A program made the position numbers and the translations under genes. Below the pieces are notes generated by a model. It ran no database searches and was not told the origin of the DNA. It saw only the letters and a program-made list of their open reading frames with translations. Shown here one piece after another: positions 1-7,370 of a stretch of 64,000 nt of DNA (positions are counted from its first letter, which is position 1; each line of letters opens with the position of its first letter). Source of the DNA: Actinomycetota bacterium (lineage in GTDB: Bacteria > Actinomycetota > Acidimicrobiia > IMCC26256 > JAENVU01); NCBI GenBank assembly GCA_016870395.1, contig VGBT01000010.1:1-64000 (forward strand), written 5' to 3'.

Positions 1-18
1 GAAACCCGGGAGGTAGAG

Positions 19-393
19 ATGGACGCGGATGCGGCAGTAGCGCCGTTCGCGGCAGCACAGCTCGGGGTGTTCACCCGAGCGCAAGTCCTCGCAGCCGGCT
101 GGAGCCGGCACCAGCCGGATCGCCGGGTACGGAACCGGCGGATCCGGCGCGTGTACCCGGGGATCTTCGTCGACACCAGCGCACCGCGGACCTGGGAGCA
201 GCGGGTGCTCGCCGCCGTGATCGGGGCGGGCCCAGGGGCGGCCGCATCGCATCCCGTCGCGGCCGCACTCCACTGTCTCCCCGACAGTGTGCGCGAGGGG
301 CCAGAGGTGTCGATTCCAAACGGACGTCAGGCGCGCCTGCGGGGAGTGCGCGTCCACCGGGTTCGTTGCGAAAGGAGCGCTATGCGCTCCTGA
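19..393 (+). pseudogene. Truncated AbiEi-like / DUF559-type protein, N-terminal part only
   Basis: The 124 residues match the N-terminal half of the actinobacterial AbiEi-like antitoxin-domain proteins that usually continue into a DUF559 nuclease-like domain (about 280-320 residues in total). Visible features are the helix-turn-helix-like stretch 'GVFTRAQVLAAG', then 'RVYPGIFVD' and 'ASHPVAAALHCLP'. A strong Shine-Dalgarno (GGGAGG, 8-13) supports the ATG. After 'GVRVHRVR' the family similarity stops and the frame runs into a palindromic repeat that supplies the last residues and the stop, so the C-terminal domain is gone. I infer a truncated, probably non-functional gene. A short free-standing domain is the alternative. 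No partner toxin (AbiEii-type nucleotidyltransferase) is visible. Confidence 0.55.
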
Positions 394-408
394 GCGAACA
401 ATCCGGGG
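371..408. repeat. Hairpin repeat, copy A
   Basis: Contains the palindrome GGAGCGC-TAT-GCGCTCC (374-390) followed by TGAGCGAACAATCCGGGG. It closely resembles copy B at 435-471 in the same orientation. It forms the 3' end of the truncated rightward gene and lies between convergent genes, so it may act as a terminator. Confidence 0.6.
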
Positions 409-434
409 GAGGGCTTCGGGGGAGATCGTGCGCC

Positions 435-471
435 GATGAGCGCTATGGGCTCCTGGGCGATCAAACCCGGG
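435..471. repeat. Hairpin repeat, copy B
   Basis: Reads GATGAGCGCTATGGGCTCC followed by TGGGCGATCAAACCCGGG. It matches copy A at most positions but its inner palindrome is imperfect. The stop codon of the leftward glycosyltransferase (461-463) lies inside it. Confidence 0.55.
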
Positions 472-1786
472 AAGAGTGGGGGAGGGCGTGGCGGGTGAGC
501 ACGACCACGGCCACCGCGCCGAGCACCACGAGCGATGGCTCGCCGACGGCCCGGTGTCGCACCAGCCCACCGAATGCGGCGCCCGTGAGCAGCACCACCA
601 CGAGCGGTGCGACCAGCGGCCAGAGCGGGGCCCCGAGTCGTCGCAGCCCGATCGCCCCGACGATCCCCAGCGGGATCAACGCGAGCGACATCACCCAGCC
701 CCACAACGAAGCCCAGAGCGGCCGGCCCTCCGCCTCGGCGAAGCGCGCCATCTGGAAGGGCGCGTAGAGACCCCATGTTCGCCCGACGCGAGCCGCGACG
801 ACGATCGGGAGGCGGTCGAGGTGCCCGCGCATGTAGCGCAGTCCCCGCTCCTGCTTCTCCGCCGCCGCGATCGAGGCGTCGCCCGTGGTCTCGACGCGTG
901 CGCAGTACCCGTTCCAGTATCCGAGTCGCGACCCGGCGTAGGTGTCGTCGCAGTTCGAGCCTGCGAGCACTCCGCCGAACGCGTACGACAACGTGACCGG
1001 CCGCTCGAAGCGCGACAGGTTGTAGCCCACCCACGGGACGGCGAGCGCGACGGCCACCACAGCCGCCACGAGCGGCACCCAGAGCCAGCGGCGCTCGCCG
1101 CGCGACCTCAGGGCGAGCGCGGCCGGCAGGAAGAGGAGCAGCACGAGCAGCATGAGCTCCGCCCGAGTCAACATCGCGAGACCGACGGCTGCACCGGTGA
1201 GCGCGGCCATCGGCCACGTCGGTCGCTCGAGCATCCGGTACGTCCCGTACATTGCCGCGGTCGTCCAGAAGACCGCGAAGGTCTCCGAGAGCAAGAGTCC
1301 GTCGCTGACCCAGAGGAACGGGTACAACGCGCCGAGCCCGGCGGCGACGAGCCCCGTGGTCTCGTCGACCAGCTCCCGGGCGAGCAGCCCGAGCAGCAGC
1401 ACCACGAGCGCGCCGACGAACGCCACCTCGAGCCGCATCGCCAGCTCGCTGCGGTCGCCGACCCACGCCGCCGCGGCGAACGCGAGGTTCGTGAACGGCG
1501 GGTGCTCGGCTTGTTCCGAGCGCAACGACTCCGAGTTCCCCGGCAGCTCGGAGAAGAAGAAGCCGTCGCCGTCGACGATCGCGTTCGCGCCGTTCACGTA
1601 GTAGATCTCGTCGAAGGAGCGGCGAGCGCCGGACGACGACGTGAGCCCGGGGACCGGCTCGTGGCGGGTGACCGCGATCACGTAGACGGTTCGACCGCAG
1701 AGCGCCAGGAACCCGATGGCCAGGAGCACGACGACGAATCGCCGTGACGGGCCGCGGTGCTCCTGGCGCGGGCTGCGACCTTCCAC
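461..1786 (-). CDS. GT39-like polytopic membrane glycosyltransferase (paralogue 1 of 3)
   Basis: A 441-residue integral membrane protein starting at GTG. It has about ten hydrophobic segments and an early acidic/aromatic motif (SFDEIYYVNGANAI) placed like the DxD/DE loop of GT-C enzymes of the PMT/ArnT class, which use polyprenyl-phosphate sugars outside the membrane. It shares three landmarks with the genes at 4836 and 46333: a G-S-N-C motif with a second Cys about 20-25 residues later (possible extracytoplasmic disulfide), 'ARVGR...F...E.EGRP..W', and a late 'R.R..(G/A)EP' motif. Donor and acceptor are unknown. It is divergent from the MaoC gene. Confidence 0.8.
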   Translation of the reverse strand: MEGRSPRQEHRGPSRRFVVVLLAIGFLALCGRTVYVIAVTRHEPVPGLTSSSGARRSFDEIYYVNGANAIVDGDGFFFSELPGNSESLRSEQAEHPPFTNLAFAAAAWVGDRSELAMRLEVAFVGALVVLLLGLLARELVDETTGLVAAGLGALYPFLWVSDGLLLSETFAVFWTTAAMYGTYRMLERPTWPMAALTGAAVGLAMLTRAELMLLVLLLFLPAALALRSRGERRWLWVPLVAAVVAVALAVPWVGYNLSRFERPVTLSYAFGGVLAGSNCDDTYAGSRLGYWNGYCARVETTGDASIAAAEKQERGLRYMRGHLDRLPIVVAARVGRTWGLYAPFQMARFAEAEGRPLWASLWGWVMSLALIPLGIVGAIGLRRLGAPLWPLVAPLVVVLLTGAAFGGLVRHRAVGEPSLVVLGAVAVVVLTRHALPHSSRV

Positions 1787-1808
1787 CGGCGCCAGCCTCG
1801 CGCGAAGT

Positions 1809-1822
1809 TGACGGTCGTGTCA
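1809..1822. promoter_or_regulatory. TGAC-N6-GTCA operator candidate upstream of the MaoC gene
   Basis: TGACGGTCGTGTCA ends 25 bp before the ATG at 1848. Over 18 bases (GTTGACGGTCGTGTCAGG) it differs at one position from the site at 21900-21913. It overlaps a TTGACG hexamer that could serve as a -35 box, a position that suits repression. Confidence 0.5.
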
Positions 1823-1847
1823 GGGAACGGGTAGCACGGGGCCTCGT

Positions 1848-2279
1848 ATGGCCGAGCGCAAGCTGTTCTTCGAAGACGTGTCGGAAGGCGACGAGGCGCC
1901 GGAGTTCTCCCACGAGCTCACGCGCACCGACCTGGTGATGTACGCGGGGGCCTCCGGCGACTTCAACCCGATGCACCACGACGAGGTCACCGCCCAGGCC
2001 TCGGGTCTGCCCAGCGTCTTCGGCCACGGGATGTTCACCGCCGGCCTGCTCGGCAAGGCGCTCACCGACTACGTCGGCGTCGGCAACCTGCGCACGTACA
2101 AGATCCGCTTCACCAAGCAGACGTGGCCGGGTGAGACGCTCACCACGCACGTAAAGGTCGCCCGGCGCTACGACGAGGGCTCCGAGCACCGGGTCGACCT
2201 CGAGTGCACGGTCACCAACCAGGACGGCGAGCCCAAGATCAGCGGGGTCGCGGTCGCGGCGCTGCCGAGCCGCACCTGA
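1848..2279 (+). CDS. MaoC-like (R)-specific enoyl-CoA hydratase
   Basis: This 143-residue single hot-dog-fold protein has the hydratase-2 signature 'GASGDFNPMHHDE' (Asp and His are the catalytic pair in the family), followed by 'FGHGMFTAGLLG'. The length matches HadB-type MaoC proteins. It would hydrate trans-2-enoyl-CoA in fatty-acid or steroid side-chain oxidation. It is the first gene of a tight operon with DUF35, AhpD-like and thiolase-like genes, the arrangement seen in side-chain degradation loci. The TGAC-N6-GTCA palindrome lies just upstream. Confidence 0.88.
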   Translation: MAERKLFFEDVSEGDEAPEFSHELTRTDLVMYAGASGDFNPMHHDEVTAQASGLPSVFGHGMFTAGLLGKALTDYVGVGNLRTYKIRFTKQTWPGETLTTHVKVARRYDEGSEHRVDLECTVTNQDGEPKISGVAVAALPSRT

Positions 2280-2290
2280 AGGCGGGCGGC

Positions 2291-2707
2291 GTGCGCTTCG
2301 ACCTGCCGACCCCCGATCCCGAGACCCAACCCTTCTGGGACGGCGCCCGCGCGGGACAGCTCATGATCAAGCGTTGCCGCGCCTGCGCCGAGCATCACTT
2401 CTACCCCCGGCCGTTCTGCCCGAGCTGCTGGAGCGAGGACGTCGAATGGGTCGAGGCGAGCGGCGACGCGACCCTCTACACGTGGTCGGTCGTGCACGTG
2501 AACGACCTGCCGCCGTTCCCGGAGCGGGTGCCCTACGTCGCGGCAGTGGTCGACCTCGCCGAGGGCCCGCGGATGATGACCAACGTGGTGGACTGCGACC
2601 CCGACGACCTCGAGGTCGGCATGTCCTTGCAAGCGACGTTCCACCCCACGAGCGACGCCGTCACCATCGTCCAGTTCCGTCCCGCCGCGACCGTGAGCGC
2701 GCGATGA
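2291..2707 (+). CDS. Zinc-ribbon / OB-fold protein (DUF35 family), copy 1
   Basis: This 138-residue protein has a rubredoxin-like zinc ribbon (CRAC ... CPSC, about residues 30-50) and an OB-fold with the family pattern 'GDATLYTWSVVHV'. I chose the GTG at 2291 because AAGG lies at 2279-2282 and similarity begins there. The longer upstream frame overlaps the MaoC gene. DUF35 proteins bind acyl-CoA and partner thiolase-fold proteins, as in the Ltp2-ChsH2 aldolase of steroid catabolism. Its stop overlaps the next start (ATGA). Confidence 0.85.
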   Translation: MRFDLPTPDPETQPFWDGARAGQLMIKRCRACAEHHFYPRPFCPSCWSEDVEWVEASGDATLYTWSVVHVNDLPPFPERVPYVAAVVDLAEGPRMMTNVVDCDPDDLEVGMSLQATFHPTSDAVTIVQFRPAATVSAR

Positions 2708-3045
2708 GCGCCTCGGACTGGACGTTCCCCTTCGAGGAGGCGCTCCACGAGGTCTTCCCGGCGCTGCACGGCGCGCAGAGCTCCTTCCTGAGCCAGATCG
2801 ACTCGTTGCCCGCGCCGGACCGCAAGACGCACGAGCTGATCCGGCTCGTGTGCACGGTGATCCTGCGTAACCCGACGGGGATCCGTCGACACGCGCGCCT
2901 TGCACGCGAGATCGGCGCCGAGTGGGACGAGGTGCTCGGCTCGATCATGCTGACGGTCCCGGGCTTCGGCCTGCTCGCCGCGGTCGAGGCCATCCCACAC
3001 GCCCGCGAGGGCTTCGACGCGGCCGGTCCGCCCGAGCAGGACTGA
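2704..3045 (+). CDS. Carboxymuconolactone-decarboxylase-like (AhpD-like) protein
   Basis: This 113-residue all-helical protein has the CMD core pattern: 'HELIRLVCTVILRNP', then 'IRRHARLAREIGAEWDEV', then a Gly/Leu-rich helix. The CxxC of peroxidase-active AhpD is absent: the position before the conserved His region holds no Cys pair. A redox role like AhpD is therefore doubtful and the substrate is unknown. ATGA overlap with the upstream DUF35 gene places it in the same message. Confidence 0.7.
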   Translation: MSASDWTFPFEEALHEVFPALHGAQSSFLSQIDSLPAPDRKTHELIRLVCTVILRNPTGIRRHARLAREIGAEWDEVLGSIMLTVPGFGLLAAVEAIPHAREGFDAAGPPEQD

Positions 3046-3084
3046 CCAGAGCCAAGTGGATGTCCCCGCCACGAGGAGGCGCAG

Positions 3085-3528
3085 GTGACCGAGCCGGCCT
3101 CCGACGCGCCCCCGTTCCGGATCCTGCCGCGCCTCACCGACCTCAACCGGGCCTTCTGGACCGGCGGGGCGGAAGGCGAGCTGCGCTTCCTGCGCTGCAA
3201 CGGCTGCGGGTACTACAACCACCCGCCCACGCCGATCTGCCCGATCTGCCACGGCAAGGACCTCGCGCCGCACACCGTGTCGGGCAAGGCGACGCTGCAC
3301 ACCTACACGGTCAACCATCAGCCGTGGATGCCCGGACCCGAGCTCCCGTACGTGGTGGCGATCGTCAAGCTGCCCGAGCAGGAAGGGCTCCGGCTCACCA
3401 CGAACCTGGTCGGTGCCGAGCTCGACGAGATCGAGATAGGCATGCCGCTTCGCGTCGTCTTCGAGCGTCACGACGACGGTGACGACGCGATCTACCTGCC
3501 CCTCTTCGAGCCGGACCCCGACCGATGA
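3085..3528 (+). CDS. Zinc-ribbon / OB-fold protein (DUF35 family), copy 2
   Basis: 147 residues from a GTG with a good Shine-Dalgarno (GAGGAGG, 3073-3079). The zinc ribbon has CNGC ... CPIC at about residues 38-56, followed by the OB-fold 'GKATLHTYTVNHQPW' and 'LPYVVAIVKL'. It is the copy adjacent to the thiolase-fold gene and therefore the likelier physical partner of that protein. Having two DUF35 genes with one thiolase suggests either a second partner elsewhere or one heteromeric complex. Confidence 0.85.
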   Translation: MTEPASDAPPFRILPRLTDLNRAFWTGGAEGELRFLRCNGCGYYNHPPTPICPICHGKDLAPHTVSGKATLHTYTVNHQPWMPGPELPYVVAIVKLPEQEGLRLTTNLVGAELDEIEIGMPLRVVFERHDDGDDAIYLPLFEPDPDR

Positions 3529-3583
3529 GCGGAGCCACGAGCCAGCCGAGCACGAGCAGACGCGGAGCGGGGCCCGAGCGGCC

Positions 3584-3598
3584 CGCGCCGAAGGCGCG
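3584..3598. repeat. Small GC hairpin in a GAGC-rich linker
   Basis: CGCGCC-GAA-GGCGCG lies in the 82-bp gap between the DUF35 and thiolase-like genes. The gap (3529-3610) is built of repeated GAGC/CGAGC words, unlike its surroundings, and its thiolase frame is open. It may be a small repeat element or an attenuator. Confidence 0.35.
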
Positions 3599-3610
3599 AG
3601 AGCGGAAGCG

Positions 3611-4825
3611 ATGAGCACCGACGCCAACGAGATCATCGAACGCCGAGCGGTGATCAGCGGCGCCGGCCAGTCCGACGTGGGCCGCCGCCTGTACCGAGAC
3701 CCGCTCGAGCTGACGCTCGACGCGTGCCTCGCTGCGATCGACGACGCGGGTCTGACCACCGCCGAGATCGACGGGATCGCAACGTATCCCGGTCCGATCG
3801 CGACGCCGCCGGGGTTCTCTGGGGCCGGCATCGTTGACGTGCAGGACGCCCTGCGCCTCGAGATCGGCTGGTGGACGGGCGGCATCGAGCTCCCGGGCCA
3901 GCTCGGCTCCGTGATCAACGCCTGCCTCGCCGTCGCCTCGGGCCTGGCCACCCACGTGCTCTGCTTCCGCAGCGTCTGGGAGGGCAGCGCGCAGGGCAAG
4001 GAAGGCCGCTCTGCCGTGATGCCGGGCGGGAGTAGCGGCGGAGCCTTCCGGGCGAGCGGCTTCATGGAGTGGACGTTGCCGTTCGCGGCGCCGTCGGCCG
4101 CGATCTGGATCGCGATGATGGCCGAGCGCCACTTCCACGAGTACGGCACGACGCGCGAGCAGCTCGCCCAGATCGCGCTCAACGCCCGCAAGAACGCGGG
4201 TGTCAACCCGAAGGCGATCTACCGCGACCCGATGACGATGGACGACTACCTGGGGATCCGGATGATCTCCAGCCCGTTGTGCCTCTACGACTGCGACATC
4301 CCGTGCGACGGTGCGACCGCGCTGATCGTCTCGCGCGCCGAGACGGCGCCCGACCTGCGCAAGACGCCGATCCAGGTGGAGGCCGTCGGCACCGCGCTGC
4401 GCGGTCGCCCCAGCTGGGACCAGTTCGACGACCTCACCACGATGGCCTGTCGCGACGCGGGCGCCCAGCTCTGGACCCGTACCGACCTGACGCCGCGCGA
4501 CGTCGAGCTCGCGGAGATGTACGACGGCTTCTCGTTCATCACCATGGCCTGGATCGAGGCGATGGGCTTCTGCGGCAAGGGGGAGTCGGGACCGTTCGTG
4601 GAGGGCGGGCAGCGGATCGCCCGCGACGGCGAGCTCCCGCTCAACACCCACGGCGGGCAGCTCTCCGCCGGGCGGCTCCACGGCTACGGGTTCCTGCACG
4701 AGGCCTGCGTCCAGCTCTGGGGCGAGGCCGGGGAACGTCAGGTGCCCGGCGACCCCGAGGTCGGCGTCGCGTGCGCCGGCGGCGGGCCGCTCGCCGGCGC
4801 GCTGCTCCTCACCCGCCGCCGCTAG
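3611..4825 (+). CDS. Thiolase-fold lipid-transfer protein, Ltp2-like (candidate retro-aldolase)
   Basis: This 404-residue protein starts at ATG 3611. The same frame is open upstream, but that segment is low-complexity. It has the thiolase-superfamily layout of SCP-x/Ltp proteins: an N-terminal 'RAVISGAGQSDVGR', 'SVINACLAVASGL' in the nucleophile-helix region, and a C-terminal 'CAGGGPLAGALLL'. Tyrosines occur at about residues 304 (EMYDGF) and 359 (HGYGF). In Ltp2, two tyrosines some 50 residues apart do retro-aldol chemistry on steroid side-chain CoA esters. With the DUF35 partner and MaoC upstream, a hydratase plus aldolase pair removing a short acyl unit is a good inference. A simple thiolase is the alternative. 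Confidence 0.8.
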   Translation: MSTDANEIIERRAVISGAGQSDVGRRLYRDPLELTLDACLAAIDDAGLTTAEIDGIATYPGPIATPPGFSGAGIVDVQDALRLEIGWWTGGIELPGQLGSVINACLAVASGLATHVLCFRSVWEGSAQGKEGRSAVMPGGSSGGAFRASGFMEWTLPFAAPSAAIWIAMMAERHFHEYGTTREQLAQIALNARKNAGVNPKAIYRDPMTMDDYLGIRMISSPLCLYDCDIPCDGATALIVSRAETAPDLRKTPIQVEAVGTALRGRPSWDQFDDLTTMACRDAGAQLWTRTDLTPRDVELAEMYDGFSFITMAWIEAMGFCGKGESGPFVEGGQRIARDGELPLNTHGGQLSAGRLHGYGFLHEACVQLWGEAGERQVPGDPEVGVACAGGGPLAGALLLTRRR

Positions 4826-4835
4826 CCTCCGCCGG

Positions 4836-6170
4836 GTGACCTCGGCGCCGACCCGTCGCTTCGTCGCCGTCCTGCTCGTGATCGTGGGCGTCGCGCTCGC
4901 GGTACGGGTGACCTTCGTGCTCACGGTCTCCCGCCACGACGAGCAGTTCTACGACGCCGCCTACTACGAGCTGCAGGCGCGCGCCGTGGCCGACGGCCGG
5001 GGCTACAACGACCCGTTCGAGTACCTGCCCCACGCGCCACACCGGGATCGGCCCGCCGCCGACCATCCCCCGCTTACCGTGTTCGCCCTGATCCCGGTCG
5101 CCTGGATCGGTGACGGGCTCGGGCTCTCCGACGAGACCTCGCAGCTCCTGATGCGCTTCGAGATCGCACTGGTCGGGGTAGGGGCGGTCTTCCTGATCGG
5201 CCTGCTCGGGCGCGCCGTCGCGGGGGACCGCGCCGGGTGGATCGCAGCCGGCATCGCCGCGGTCTACCCGTACCTGTGGGTGAACGACGGCCTCATCATG
5301 TCGGAGGCGTTCGCCGTCGCCGCGGTGACCGGCGCGCTGATTTTGGCCCTGCGCCTGGCCGAGCGGCCGTCGTGGAGGACCGCGCTGTGGCTCGGGCTGG
5401 TATGCGGTGTCGCCGCGCTGGCCCGCGCGGAGCTGGTGTTGCTCGCGCCGTTGCTCGGGCTGCCGATGCTGTTCGGCACCTTCCGAAGGCTCGACTGGTC
5501 GCGGCGCTTCGCGCTGGTCGGCGTGCTCGCCGGTGGCACTGCGCTCGTGATCGGGCCGTGGATCCTGTTCAACCTGAGCCGCTTCGAGGAGCCCACGCTC
5601 CTGTCGACCAACGACGGCATCGCGATGCTGGGCTCGAACTGCAAGACCGTGTTCTGGGGGCCGGCCACGGGTCTCACCGACCTCGGGGACTGCATCCCGG
5701 AGCCGGAGGACGCGCCGAAGGGGGACCAGTCGGTCGTCTCGCGCATCTACCGTCAGCGGGCGATCGACTTCGTGAACGACGGTCGCCGGCAGCGGTTCCT
5801 CGAGGTGCTCGCCGCGCGGGTCGGCCGGGACTGGAGCGTGTTCCGGCCCACCGACATGCTCTCGCTCAACGAGGCCGAGGGCCGGCCGCGCTGGGTCACC
5901 GCGGCCGGGTTGTGGTTCTACTACCCGTTGCTCGCGCTCGCGATCGGCGGGATCGTCGTGCTGAAGCGACGCCGCGTGCGCCAGTGGCCGCTGCTCGTGC
6001 CACCGATCGTCGTCACGCTCGGCGCGGTCCTCTCCTACGGCCAGACCCGGTTCCGGGTGCCGGCCGAGCCGACCATCGTCGTCCTCGCGGCGGTGGCCCT
6101 CGCCGCGCTGTGGAGCTCCCTGGCGCAGAGAGCTCAGTCGAGCACGATCGCGGCGAGCTCCTCGAGCTGA
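4836..6170 (+). CDS. GT39-like polytopic membrane glycosyltransferase (paralogue 2 of 3)
   Basis: 444 residues from GTG, 10 bp after the thiolase-like gene. It has the same architecture as the genes at 461 and 46333: an early 'EQFYDAAYYELQARAVADG' loop, 'HPPLTVFALI', 'GSNC ... GDC' (conserved Cys pair), 'ARVGRDWSVF' with 'NEAEGRPRW', and 'RFRVPAEPTIVV'. It is a predicted GT-C enzyme working on the outer face of the membrane. The 3' end overlaps the convergent acyl-CoA dehydrogenase by 37 bp. Confidence 0.8.
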   Translation: MTSAPTRRFVAVLLVIVGVALAVRVTFVLTVSRHDEQFYDAAYYELQARAVADGRGYNDPFEYLPHAPHRDRPAADHPPLTVFALIPVAWIGDGLGLSDETSQLLMRFEIALVGVGAVFLIGLLGRAVAGDRAGWIAAGIAAVYPYLWVNDGLIMSEAFAVAAVTGALILALRLAERPSWRTALWLGLVCGVAALARAELVLLAPLLGLPMLFGTFRRLDWSRRFALVGVLAGGTALVIGPWILFNLSRFEEPTLLSTNDGIAMLGSNCKTVFWGPATGLTDLGDCIPEPEDAPKGDQSVVSRIYRQRAIDFVNDGRRQRFLEVLAARVGRDWSVFRPTDMLSLNEAEGRPRWVTAAGLWFYYPLLALAIGGIVVLKRRRVRQWPLLVPPIVVTLGAVLSYGQTRFRVPAEPTIVVLAAVALAALWSSLAQRAQSSTIAASSSS

Positions 6171-7249
6171 TCGGTGGCACCGCCCCCCGCGTGCTGCAGC
6201 GTGAGCAGCCGCTTGTAGTACAGGTGCGCGTCGTGCTCCCACGTGAAGCCGATCCCTCCGAACACCTGGATCGCGTTGGCACCGACACCGTAGAGCGAGT
6301 CGGCCGCGAACGCGCGCGCCATGGTGGCCGCGCGGTGGCGTTCCGCCGCGTCGGCCGCGTCGCAGGCCCAGCACGCGTAGTACGCAGCGGCACGCCCGAG
6401 CTCGACGGCACGGAGCATGTCGGCGCAGAGGTGGGCCACGGCCTGGAACGCGCCGATCGGCTTGCCGAACTGGTGACGTTCCTTCGCGTAGGCGACGGCG
6501 AGCTCCATGGCCACCGATGCCGCGCCCACCCCGTCGACGACCATCGCGACCCCGATGCGGTCGACGGTCGCCGCGACCGCATCGGTGGCGTCGCCGTGGC
6601 CGAGTCGGCTGCCCAGGGCGCCGTCGAGCGTGACGGTCGCGACCTTGCGGGTGCCGTCGACCGTGTCGAGCGGCGTGACGGTGCAGCCGGGCGCATCCGT
6701 CGGGACCGCGACGACGGCGAGCGCCCCGTCGGGCGCCGCGGCGGTGACCAGCACGACGTCGGCGCCCACCGCGTCGGGCACGTGGGTCTTCGTGCCGCGC
6801 ACCAGCCACCGGTCGCCGTCCGGGTCGGCGGTCGTGTCGGGCTGGGCCCACGCCCCTCGGCGTCCGGGCTCGTAGAGGGCGACGGTGCCGACGGTCGTCC
6901 CCGCGGCGATGCCGGGCAGGAGCGCAGCGTGGTCCTCGGGGCTCCCGGCGAGCGTCACCAGGCTCGCCGCGCCGACGGCGTGGCTCAGGAAGGGGCCGGG
7001 ATGCACCGCGCGACCGGTCTCCTCCAGCGCGCCGGCCAGGTCGACCATGCCCATGCCCGCACCACCGTGGGCCTCGGGCACGAGCATTCCCGTGACCCCG
7101 ATCGCCGCCAGCCCGGCCCATACCTCGGGCGTGGTCCCGACGGGGTGGTCGAGCATCGACCGCACGTAGGCGATCGGCGCCCGGTCCGCGAGGAAGCGCG
7201 CGACGCTCTCGCGCAGCAGCTCCTGGTCCGGGTCGAGCTCGAAGTCCAC
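6134..7249 (-). CDS. Acyl-CoA dehydrogenase family protein (FadE-like)
   Basis: 371 residues from a GTG at 7249 ('DFELDPDQELLRESVARFL' is the usual first helix). The fold is readable through 'YAKERHQFGKPIGAFQAV' and 'GANAIQVFGGIGFTWEHD', the FAD-contacting C-terminal motifs. It is divergent from a second acyl-CoA dehydrogenase at 7371. Such short, dissimilar pairs often form heterotetramers for steroid or branched acyl-CoAs (family knowledge), which is the preferred reading. The intergenic palindrome at 7323-7340 would control both. Confidence 0.85.
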   Translation of the reverse strand: MDFELDPDQELLRESVARFLADRAPIAYVRSMLDHPVGTTPEVWAGLAAIGVTGMLVPEAHGGAGMGMVDLAGALEETGRAVHPGPFLSHAVGAASLVTLAGSPEDHAALLPGIAAGTTVGTVALYEPGRRGAWAQPDTTADPDGDRWLVRGTKTHVPDAVGADVVLVTAAAPDGALAVVAVPTDAPGCTVTPLDTVDGTRKVATVTLDGALGSRLGHGDATDAVAATVDRIGVAMVVDGVGAASVAMELAVAYAKERHQFGKPIGAFQAVAHLCADMLRAVELGRAAAYYACWACDAADAAERHRAATMARAFAADSLYGVGANAIQVFGGIGFTWEHDAHLYYKRLLTLQHAGGGATDQLEELAAIVLD

Positions 7250-7322
7250 GGTGTCCCCGCTGGGTCGGCGCGTCGGAGAGTTGGGTCGGTGCCCGGCGGG
7301 CCGTTCGGGGCCCCGAGGCCGG

Positions 7323-7340
7323 CCTGACACGAGTGTCAGG
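7323..7340. promoter_or_regulatory. Perfect 8+2+8 palindrome between two fadE genes (operator candidate)
   Basis: CCTGACAC-GA-GTGTCAGG lies in the 121-bp gap between divergent acyl-CoA dehydrogenase genes. It contains the TGAC-N6-GTCA core also found at 1809, 21900 and 56874, and its left half CCTGACACGA equals the reverse complement of the half-site at 1809. It resembles TetR-type operators in size and symmetry. Confidence 0.6.
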
Positions 7341-7357
7341 GATCGCACGCTAGCGGG

Positions 7358-7363
7358 TAGCGT
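7358..7363 (+). promoter_or_regulatory. -10 box TAGCGT, leaderless start for the fadE gene at 7371
   Basis: TAGCGT lies 7 bp before the GTG at 7371, matching the TANNNT spacing of leaderless actinobacterial messages. No Shine-Dalgarno precedes the start. Confidence 0.45.
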
Positions 7364-7370
7364 TCGCGGC

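Noticed and set aside
327-2189. Very long leftward reading frame (620 codons) over the GT39 and MaoC genes
   Set aside because: Arg/Pro/Ala-rich translation without domain signatures, lying out of frame over two well-supported genes: a GC-rich shadow frame.
5237-7327. Rightward 696-codon frame over the GT39 and fadE genes
   Set aside because: Low-complexity composition and no motif; the real genes in that span have full family signatures in other frames.
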